Below, one piece after another: positions 42,283-47,978 of a DNA stretch of 47,978 nucleotides. Every line of letters starts with the position of its first letter. Position 1 is the stretch's first letter. The DNA comes from Streptomyces macrolidinus. Lineage in GTDB: Bacteria > Actinomycetota > Actinomycetes > Streptomycetales > Streptomycetaceae. Position numbers and translations under genes: made by a program. The notes under the pieces were generated by a model. That model saw nothing but the letters and a program-made list of their open reading frames with translations, had not been told where the DNA came from and did no database searches. Location of the stretch: the NCBI RefSeq assembly GCF_023887685.1, contig NZ_JAMWMR010000039.1, forward strand, positions 1 to 47,978, in the 5' to 3' direction.

Positions 42283-43080
42283 ATGAGCGATGTTCTGGAA
42301 CTGGAGGACGTAACCGTGGTCCGCGAGGGCCGCGCTCTGGTGGACCAGGTCTCCTGGTCGGTCAAGGAGGGCGAGCGCTGGGTCATCGTCGGACCCAACG
42401 GCGCCGGGAAGACCACGCTCCTGAACGTCGCGTCGAGCTACCTCTACCCCACCAAGGGCAAGGTCACCATCCTCGGCGAGACCCTGGGCAAGCCCGGCAC
42501 CGACGTCTTCGAGCTGCGCCCGCGCATCGGCATGGCCGGCATCGCCATGACCGAGAAGCTCCCCAAGCGCCAGACCGTCCTGCAGACCGTGCTGACCGCC
42601 GCGTACGGCATGACCGCCGGATGGCACGAGGAGTACGAGGACATCGACGAGCAGCGTGCTCGCGCCTTCCTCGACCGCCTCGGCATGAACGAGTACCTCG
42701 ACCGGAAGTTCGGCACCCTCTCCGAGGGCGAGCGCAAGCGCACCCTCATCGCCCGCGCCCTGATGGCCGACCCCGAGCTGCTGCTCCTCGACGAGCCCGC
42801 CGCCGGTCTCGACCTCGGCGGCCGTGAGGATCTCGTACGCCGCCTCGGCCGCCTCGCCCGCGACCCGATCGCCCCCTCCATGATCATGGTCACCCACCAT
42901 GTCGAGGAGATCGCCCCCGGCTTCACCCACGTCCTGATGATCCGCCAGGGCAAGGTGCTCGCCGCGGGCCCGCTGGAGCTCGAACTCACCTCGCGCAACC
43001 TCTCCCTCTGCTTCGGCCTCCCGCTCGTCGTGGAACAGGCCGGCGACCGCTGGACCGCCCGAGGCCTGCCGCTGTCCTGA
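42283..43080 (+). CDS. Stand-alone ABC transporter ATP-binding protein
   Basis: 265 residues. Walker A GPNGAGKTT at 37-45, Walker B LLLLDEPAAGLD and an H-loop (MVTHHVEEI). The signature motif reads LSEGERKR rather than LSGGQ. The family resembles YlmA/ModF-like ATPases. No permease gene is adjacent, so a partner encoded elsewhere or a non-transport role is likely. The ATG at 42283 is chosen for the conserved N-terminus and AAGGGGAGA upstream. Confidence 0.9.
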   Translation: MSDVLELEDVTVVREGRALVDQVSWSVKEGERWVIVGPNGAGKTTLLNVASSYLYPTKGKVTILGETLGKPGTDVFELRPRIGMAGIAMTEKLPKRQTVLQTVLTAAYGMTAGWHEEYEDIDEQRARAFLDRLGMNEYLDRKFGTLSEGERKRTLIARALMADPELLLLDEPAAGLDLGGREDLVRRLGRLARDPIAPSMIMVTHHVEEIAPGFTHVLMIRQGKVLAAGPLELELTSRNLSLCFGLPLVVEQAGDRWTARGLPLS

Positions 43081-43165
43081 CCCGCGCGGTCCCGAGCCGC
43101 GAAGTCCCCTGGAACGGCCGCCGGTGCCCTGTCCGTGAGCGCACCGGCGGCCCTACCATGACCAT

Positions 43166-43591
43166 GTGAACATCGACGCGTGGGTGTGGTGGCTGATCGG
43201 GGCGGCGGGGCTCGGCATCGGGCTCGTGATCACCGCGCTGCCGGAACTGGGCATGCTCGCGGTGGGTGCCCTCGCGGCTGCCGCGGTCGACGGCCTCGGA
43301 GGAGGCGCCGTCCTGCAGGTGGTCGTCTTCGCCGTGGTCTCGGTCGCGCTCATCGCGGTCGTCCGGCCGATCGCGGCCCGGCACCGCAGCCAGCCCCAAC
43401 TGTCCACGGGAATCGACGCGTTGAAGGGCAAGCAGGCCGTCGTCCTGGAACGCGTCGACGGCGCGGGCGGCCGGATCAAGCTCGCCGGGGAGATCTGGTC
43501 GGCTCGGTCGCTGGACACCGGGCGCGCCTACGAAGTCGGCGAAGAGGTGGACGTCGTGGACATCGAGGGGGCCACCGCTCTCGTGATGTGA
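43166..43591 (+). CDS. NfeD family membrane protein
   Basis: 141 residues. Three N-terminal helices (WWLIGAAGLGIGLVITALPELG, LAVGALAAAAVDGLGGG, VVVFAVVSVALIAVV) and a C-terminal OB-fold domain (GKQAVVLERVDGAGGRIKLAGEIW). NfeD proteins partner with SPFH/stomatin proteins, encoded 156 bases downstream here. GTG start at 43166. Its stop lies in a 26-base tandem duplication. Confidence 0.9.
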   Translation: MNIDAWVWWLIGAAGLGIGLVITALPELGMLAVGALAAAAVDGLGGGAVLQVVVFAVVSVALIAVVRPIAARHRSQPQLSTGIDALKGKQAVVLERVDGAGGRIKLAGEIWSARSLDTGRAYEVGEEVDVVDIEGATALVM

Positions 43592-43632
43592 CCTCGCGGG
43601 ACTCACTCGTCATGTGACCTCGCGGGACTCAA
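43581..43632 (+). repeat. 26-bp tandem duplication spanning the nfeD stop codon
   Basis: Units 43581-43606 and 43607-43632 are 24/26 identical (mismatches at positions 5 and 26). The first contains the nfeD stop; the second repeats the end codons and an in-register stop. Confidence 0.85.
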
Positions 43633-43747
43633 CTGAACCGAACAGGCCACGGGCCCCCCGACGGTCTGTCAGACTCGAGCAGCAAGATCTTCAACAAGCA
43701 TAAGATCGGCCACAGGCGTCAAGTCGGAGAAGGGGTACGGGGAAACG

Positions 43748-44707
43748 ATGGCACCGATCATCATCGTCCTGGTCATTCTGGTGGTGTTGGTCTTCATCGC
43801 CCTGATCAAGACCATCCAGGTCATCCCACAGGCGAGCGCAGCCATCGTCGAACGGTTCGGCCGCTACACACGGACGCTGAACGCGGGCCTGAACATCGTG
43901 GTCCCGTTCATAGACTCGATCCGCAACCGCATCGACCTGCGTGAGCAGGTCGTGCCGTTCCCGCCGCAGCCGGTGATCACCCAGGACAACCTGGTCGTCA
44001 ACATCGACACCGTCATCTACTACCAGGTGACCGACGCGCGTGCCGCGACCTACGAGGTCGCCAGCTACATCCAGGCCATCGAGCAGCTCACCGTCACCAC
44101 GCTCCGCAACATCATCGGCGGCATGGACCTGGAGCGCACCCTCACCTCCCGCGAGGAGATCAACGCGGCCCTGCGCGGCGTCCTCGACGAGGCCACGGGC
44201 AAATGGGGCATCCGCGTCAACCGCGTCGAGCTGAAGGCCATCGAGCCGCCGACCTCCATCCAGGACTCGATGGAGAAGCAGATGCGCGCCGACCGTGACA
44301 AGCGCGCCGCGATCCTCACCGCCGAAGGTACGCGTCAGGCGGCCATCCTCACCGCCGAGGGTGAGAAGCAGTCCCAGATCCTGCGCGCCGAGGGTGAGGC
44401 CAAGGCCGCCGCCCTGCGCGCCGAGGGTGAGGCGCAGGCCGTCCGTACGGTCTTCGAGGCCATCCACGCCGGAGACCCCGACCAGAAGCTGCTCTCCTAC
44501 CAGTACCTCCAGATGCTCCCGAAGATCGCCGAGGGTGACGCCAACAAGCTCTGGATCGTGCCCAGCGAGATCGGCGACGCCCTCAAGGGCCTGTCCGGCG
44601 CCATGGGCAACTTCAACCCGCTGGGCGGCGGTTCGGGCGCGGGCGGCGGTGGCTCCGCCGCCGCCAAGGCAGCCGCGGAGCGCCGCGAGCGCCCGTCGAT
44701 CGACTGA
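43748..44707 (+). CDS. SPFH/band 7 (stomatin/paraslipin-like) protein
   Basis: 319 residues. One N-terminal membrane helix (MAPIIIVLVILVVLVFIALI), the SPFH domain (IPQASAAIVERFGRYTRTLNAGLNIVVPFID ... DNLVVNIDTVIYYQVTDARAATYEV), then a long Ala/Glu/Arg coiled coil with EGE repeats, and a Gly-rich C-terminus. These proteins form membrane microdomain scaffolds; an NfeD partner is adjacent. Confidence 0.95.
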   Translation: MAPIIIVLVILVVLVFIALIKTIQVIPQASAAIVERFGRYTRTLNAGLNIVVPFIDSIRNRIDLREQVVPFPPQPVITQDNLVVNIDTVIYYQVTDARAATYEVASYIQAIEQLTVTTLRNIIGGMDLERTLTSREEINAALRGVLDEATGKWGIRVNRVELKAIEPPTSIQDSMEKQMRADRDKRAAILTAEGTRQAAILTAEGEKQSQILRAEGEAKAAALRAEGEAQAVRTVFEAIHAGDPDQKLLSYQYLQMLPKIAEGDANKLWIVPSEIGDALKGLSGAMGNFNPLGGGSGAGGGGSAAAKAAAERRERPSID

Positions 44708-44726
44708 CGCACACCTCGTCGTACGA

Positions 44727-44763
44727 CACTGGGGCCCCCTCCCGAAGGAGACGGGCCCCAGTG
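44727..44763. terminator. Terminator after the SPFH gene
   Basis: Perfect 11-base stem (CACTGGGGCCC 44727-44737 with 44753-44763) between convergent stops at 44707 and 44818. Confidence 0.85.
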
Positions 44764-44771
44764 CTGTCACG

Positions 44772-44820
44772 CGTACGTGCTCATACATCTCGTACGTGCT
44801 CGTACATCCCGTACGTCTCA
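44772..44820. repeat. 19-bp tandem repeat at the HNH gene end
   Basis: Units 44772-44790 and 44791-44809 are near-identical (CGTACGTGCTC-TACATC theme), followed by a partial third (44810-44820) that reaches the stop codon of the minus-strand HNH gene. Confidence 0.8.
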
Positions 44821-45324
44821 GGCGGCGGACTGCGCCAGCCACTCCGGCAGCGCTCCGAGGCCGTCGTCCCCGAGCGCCAGCAGCATCGCGTCCGCGGGCG
44901 TCGGCTCGAACGGCTGCCGCAGCAGCGGCATGCCCGCCTGCTCCGGCGTACGGTCCGCCTTGCGGTGGTTGTCCTCGGCGCAGGAGGCCACCGTGTTCAA
45001 CCAGGTGTCGCCGCCGCCCCGCGACCGCGGCACCACGTGGTCCACGGTCGTCGCCCGCCGCCCGCAGTAGGCGCACCTGTGCCGGTCCCGTACCAGGACA
45101 CCCCGCCTGGACCAGGGCGCCCTTCTTCGGAACGGCACCCGTACATACCTGCAGAGCCTGATCACCCGCGGCGCCGGCAGGTCCACATCGGAGCCTCGCA
45201 TACGGAGTTCGGGATGCGACTGCTCGACAACGGCCTTGTCCTGCAGCACCAGAACGACAGCTCGGTTCAAGGACACCGTCGACAGCGGCTCGAAGCTCGC
45301 GTTCAGAACAAGCGTGTCACGCAT
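44818..45324 (-). CDS. HNH endonuclease domain protein
   Basis: 168 residues. The HNH core is CAYCG (two zinc Cys), TTVDHVVPRSRGGGDTW (catalytic His), NTVASCAEDNHRKADRTPEQAGM (Asn, His). The N-terminal MRDTLVLNASFEPLSTVSLNRAVVLVL is typical of the widely conserved actinobacterial HNH group, often tied to DNA repair or of unknown role. No intron or restriction partner is adjacent. The ATG at 45324 follows GGGAGGTGG. Confidence 0.93.
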   Translation of the reverse strand: MRDTLVLNASFEPLSTVSLNRAVVLVLQDKAVVEQSHPELRMRGSDVDLPAPRVIRLCRYVRVPFRRRAPWSRRGVLVRDRHRCAYCGRRATTVDHVVPRSRGGGDTWLNTVASCAEDNHRKADRTPEQAGMPLLRQPFEPTPADAMLLALGDDGLGALPEWLAQSAA

Positions 45325-45415
45325 CCAGCCCACCTCCCGTATGCACCCGCCCGCTCCCCGGCGGGCCTGGACCACACTCTGGACGGGCATGCCGAGATGG
45401 ACAACGCAATAAATC

Positions 45416-45453
45416 TGCCCGCCTCCGGTCACTTCCATGACCAGAGGCGGGCA
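45416..45453 (-). terminator. Intrinsic terminator after the YbhB gene
   Basis: Sixteen-base stem with one mismatch (45416-45431 with 45438-45453), followed on the minus strand by GATTTATT. Strong bacterial-type terminator for the upstream YbhB gene (stop 45490). Confidence 0.85.
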
Positions 45454-45489
45454 AACGTTCTGTGAACGTCGGGCTTCCGAGAGCGTTCG

Positions 45490-46029
45490 TCAGCCCGCGG
45501 CGGGGTTCTCGTACTCGCCGATGAGCTGGGCACGCGCCAGCGTGTGGAACCGCAGGTTGAAGCCGACCACCGCGGGAGAGGCGTCGGCGTCCGGACCGAG
45601 CTTGTCCTGGTCCACGGCGTACACCGTGAACACATACCGGTGCGGCCCGTCCCCGGGCGGCGGCGCGGCACCGCCGAAGTCCTTCGTCCCGTAGTCGTTG
45701 CGCGCGTGCACGGCGCCTGCGGGCAGCCCTTCGAACGCCCCGCCGCCGGCACCCGCGGGCAGCTCGGTGACCGAGGCCGGGATGTCGAACAGGACCCAGT
45801 GCCAGAACCCGCTGCCCGTCGGGGCGTCCGGGTCGTAGCAGGTCACGGCGAAGCTCTTGGTCCCGGGCGGGAAGCCCTCCCAGCGCAACTGCGGCGAGAG
45901 GTTCCCGCCCGCGTGCACCTGAGCGTCCTTGAGCGGGGCACCCGGCTCGACGTCCTCGCTCGTCACCGTGAACGACGGCACGGGCGGATGGAAGTCATGG
46001 GGCAGTGGCCGCCTCTTGAGCTCGGTCAC
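45490..46029 (-). CDS. YbhB/YbcL family PEBP-like protein
   Basis: 179 residues. The phosphatidylethanolamine-binding protein fold: FTVTSEDVEPGAPLKDAQVHAGGNLSPQLRW, SFAVTCYDPDAPTGSGFWHWVLFDIPASV, and GPHRYVFTVYAVD. No signal peptide. Eukaryotic relatives regulate Raf kinase; bacterial functions are unclear. It follows spo0M on the same strand by 48 bases. Confidence 0.92.
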   Translation of the reverse strand: MTELKRRPLPHDFHPPVPSFTVTSEDVEPGAPLKDAQVHAGGNLSPQLRWEGFPPGTKSFAVTCYDPDAPTGSGFWHWVLFDIPASVTELPAGAGGGAFEGLPAGAVHARNDYGTKDFGGAAPPPGDGPHRYVFTVYAVDQDKLGPDADASPAVVGFNLRFHTLARAQLIGEYENPAAG

Positions 46030-46077
46030 CTCGGCACCTCCAAGTCAGTGGATCAGCGGGTCGAATCGTTGCAGAGC

Positions 46078-46863
46078 CTAGAACCAGCTTCGCTTGCTGC
46101 CGACTTCCGACAGCCACTGGTGGAGATAGGCGGCCCAGTCCGTGCCGTGGAAGTCGTGCAGACCCACCTGGAAGCAGCGGTAGGAGTCGCTGCCCTCGGT
46201 GAACAGACCGGACTTCTTGTCCATCTCCAGGACGACGTCCATCGCGCTCTCGTCCGCGACGAAGCTCAACTCGACCTCGTTCAGGCCGCGGTACTGCGAC
46301 GGCGGGTAGAACTCGATCTCCTGGTAGAACGGCAGCCGCTGCCGCGTCCCCCGGATGTGACCGCGCTCCATGTCCGCGCCCTTGAAGCGGAAGCCGAGCT
46401 GGATGAACGCGTCCAGGATCGCCTTCTGCGCGGGCAGCGGGTGCACATTGATCGGGTCCAGGTCACCGGAGTCCACGGCCCGCGCGATCGCCAGCTCCGT
46501 CGTGACGCCGATGTGCATCCCCCGCAGCGACTGGCCGTCGATCATGGTGACCGGAGTCTCCCACGGGATCTCGAGCCCGAAGGGGACGACGTGCAGCGCG
46601 CCCGCCTGGAGCTCGAAGGCGCCGCCGAGGCTCACCTTCGTGAACTCGATGTTCTGGTGGTACTCCGAGTCGTCGTGCCCCTCGACCTCGACCCTGGCCT
46701 GGAGGCCGACGTTCAGCCCCTCGATCGACTGGCTCACGGAACCGCCCTGGATCCGCACCTCGCCCTGGACGACACCGCCCGGCACGACGTTCTCCTCGCC
46801 CAGCACCGTCTCGACCGAAGCCCCGCCGGCCCCCAGGCTCGCGAGCAGCCGCTTGAACCCCAT
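46078..46863 (-). CDS. spo0M: Spo0M-like sporulation control protein
   Basis: 261 residues. The arrestin-like Spo0M fold: an N-terminal FKRLLASLGAGGASVETVL, then a beta-rich domain (GVVQGEVRIQGGSVSQSIEGLNVGLQARVEVEG) and HVVPFGLEIPWETPVT. B. subtilis Spo0M controls sporulation and septation; the Streptomyces relatives are conserved. ATG at 46863. Confidence 0.92.
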   Translation of the reverse strand: MGFKRLLASLGAGGASVETVLGEENVVPGGVVQGEVRIQGGSVSQSIEGLNVGLQARVEVEGHDDSEYHQNIEFTKVSLGGAFELQAGALHVVPFGLEIPWETPVTMIDGQSLRGMHIGVTTELAIARAVDSGDLDPINVHPLPAQKAILDAFIQLGFRFKGADMERGHIRGTRQRLPFYQEIEFYPPSQYRGLNEVELSFVADESAMDVVLEMDKKSGLFTEGSDSYRCFQVGLHDFHGTDWAAYLHQWLSEVGSKRSWF

Positions 46864-46992
46864 GAATCTTCCCTCCCGGACGACGTCCGTGCCGTCGCCT
46901 TGCCGCTTGCGCGCGCTGTCGTACGTGGATCCTTGATCACTACAAACGCGTTCCGGCTCGGCCCGGTTCCGCCTGGACTACGCTCGTACGCC

Positions 46993-47637
46993 GTGATCGC
47001 GATCCCCGACCGTACCCCTCTGCCCAGGACGTTCTTCGACCGCCCGGTACTGGAGGTCGCCCCGGATCTCCTGGGGCGCCTGCTCGTCCGCACCACCCCG
47101 GACGGTCCGATCGCCCTGCGCCTCACAGAGGTCGAGGCCTACGACGGCGCGAACGACCCCGGCTCGCACGCGTACCGCGGGCGCACGGCCCGCAACGAGG
47201 TGATGTTCGGTCCACCGGGCCATGTATACGTCTACTTCACCTACGGCATGTGGCACTGCATGAACCTCGTGTGCGGCCCGGAGGGCAGGGCGAGCGGCGT
47301 ACTGCTCCGCGCAGGCGAGATCGTCGAGGGCACCGAACTGGCCCGCAAGCGCCGGATCTCCGCCCGGAACGACAGGGAACTGGCCAAGGGCCCGGCCCGC
47401 CTGGCCACGGCGCTGGGCGTGGACCGCGCCTTCGACGGCACGGACGCGTGCGCCGCGGGCGAGACGCCGTTGCGGATCGCGACCGGTGCGCCGGTCTCCG
47501 CCGACCAGGTACGCAACGGCCCGCGCACCGGCGTCGCCGGGGACGGGGGCGTGCACCCCTGGCGCTACTGGATCGCGGACGACCCGACCGTGAGCCCCTA
47601 CCGGGCTCATGCACCCAGGCGGCGGCGCCGAAGTTGA
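46993..47637 (+). CDS. Alkyladenine (3-methyladenine) DNA glycosylase, AAG/MPG type
   Basis: 214 residues. It removes alkylated purines in base excision repair. Key segments: LTEVEAYDGANDPGSHAYRGRT (catalytic Glu in EVEAY), NEVMFGPPGHVYVYFTYGMWHCMN with the base-flipping Tyr region, and the C-terminal NGPRTGVAGDGGVHPWRYW. The open frame extends far upstream, but the GTG at 46993 starts right before the domain. Its stop overlaps a -35-like TTGACG used downstream. Confidence 0.93.
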   Translation: MIAIPDRTPLPRTFFDRPVLEVAPDLLGRLLVRTTPDGPIALRLTEVEAYDGANDPGSHAYRGRTARNEVMFGPPGHVYVYFTYGMWHCMNLVCGPEGRASGVLLRAGEIVEGTELARKRRISARNDRELAKGPARLATALGVDRAFDGTDACAAGETPLRIATGAPVSADQVRNGPRTGVAGDGGVHPWRYWIADDPTVSPYRAHAPRRRRRS

Positions 47638-47662
47638 CGGGCCCCCGGGGAGTGCGTAATGT
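47634..47662 (+). promoter_or_regulatory. Strong promoter leading to the rRNA operon
   Basis: TTGACG at 47634-47639, a 17-base spacer, then TAATGT at 47657-47662; a near-consensus vegetative promoter overlapping the stop of the glycosylase gene. It points rightward towards the ribosomal operon. Confidence 0.75.
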
Positions 47663-47978
47663 ACTCCGAGCCGCTTGAACCGGGTACGGCGTCACGCCAG
47701 CAGCCGGAAGCGGCCAACCCACTACTCACGACCTCCCTCACAGAGGGCGAATTCGTCATGCCCGCATGCGCGAATTCAAACTCTCGGAACCCGATTAGGG
47801 ACTCCATCGAGAATCGGTTAAAGTAGTGAATGTCGAAAGGCCGCGAGGTAATTGCATCTCAGGCTCAAGACAAACCCCACTGACGGGGAATCAGGGCCGA
47901 AAGGATCTGATAGAGTCAGAACCGCCGGAAAGGGAAACGCGAGAGCGGGAACCTGGAAAGCACCGAGGAAATCGGATC
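47638..47978 (+). other. Upstream/leader region of a ribosomal RNA operon
   Basis: 341 bases without a gene. After the promoter above come an imperfect palindrome (47749-47777), a TAAAGT hexamer at 47819-47824, and GGATCTGATAGAGTC (TAGAGT at 47911-47916) with the repeated GGAAAGGGAAACGCGAGAGC and AATCGGATC text that I know from Streptomyces rrn leaders. A second GGATC begins at the last bases. The 16S gene would lie beyond the window. Confidence 0.75.
47911..47916 (+). promoter_or_regulatory. -10 element of a rrn tandem promoter
   Basis: TAGAGT in GATCTGATAGAGTC resembles the -10 region of the tandem promoters that drive Streptomyces rRNA operons. The matching -35 is poor, as is usual for some of these promoters. 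Confidence 0.5.

Overview
The window is high-GC actinobacterial chromosome, almost certainly Streptomyces. The evidence is a tightly packed set of Streptomyces-type genes: a cysteine-free chaplin, a WhiJ-like/DUF397/anti-sigma trio, a streptophobe protein, a double-FHA ABC transporter, the 38-residue transporter-associated peptide, and an InhA-like fabI behind fabG. GTG and TTG starts are common, and rare TTA codons occur in three genes. From memory, the gene order resembles the conserved core of S. coelicolor around SCO1800-SCO1830. Nothing here looks like a biosynthetic cluster, prophage, plasmid or CRISPR locus.

Layout. 1-4500, minus strand: a DEDDh exonuclease with a BRCT domain, SURF1, a GH15 glucoamylase/trehalase-like enzyme and a degenerate SDR. 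4671-7109, plus strand: a VIT-family transporter, a TTA-containing sterol desaturase-like protein and a YhhN protein. 7123-11411, minus strand: a CopD-type membrane protein and two paralogous secreted subtilases. 11412-13766: a CRP-like palindrome ahead of a DUF485/cation-acetate symporter operon. 13858-14085: a 228-bp MITE-like element with perfect 28-bp terminal inverted repeats, just upstream of moaA. 15192-21132: small proteins, tyrS and the tldE/tldD pair, whose ATGA junction has been duplicated by an 86-bp insertion. 21181-24524: the WhiJ-like regulator/DUF397/HATPase locus, a SEC-C protein and a TTA-containing DUF4231 protein. 24691-26183: fabG-fabI. 26378-31354: a small secreted protein, a GntR/FadR regulator divergent from a leaderless CynX/NimT exporter with an operator over its -10, small membrane proteins, a SixA-like phosphatase and serB. 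31418-36753: streptophobe, FHA-ABC transporter and an SLT transglycosylase-like protein. 37157-41280: queA with an SDR, a GAF histidine kinase/NarL regulator pair and chpE. 41352-47637: an unrecognised protein, an orphan ABC ATPase, NfeD with an SPFH protein, an HNH endonuclease, a YbhB protein, Spo0M and an alkyladenine DNA glycosylase. 47634-47978 matches, from memory, the promoter and leader region of a Streptomyces rRNA operon whose 16S gene lies beyond the right edge.

Functional themes are housekeeping (fatty acid elongation, serine, tRNA charging and modification, molybdenum cofactor, DNA repair, haem-copper oxidase assembly) mixed with development and envelope functions (chaplin, Spo0M, WhiJ-like locus, bldA-type TTA codons). 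I saw no clear new multigene system. The most unusual signals are at the DNA level: the MITE; the duplicated tldD/tldE coupling junction that creates a 29-codon mini-ORF; several short tandem duplications at or just after gene ends (fabI, nfeD, the 70-residue protein, the HNH gene); the leaderless exporter promoter with its overlapping palindrome; and a perfect CRP-type site before the acetate symporter operon.
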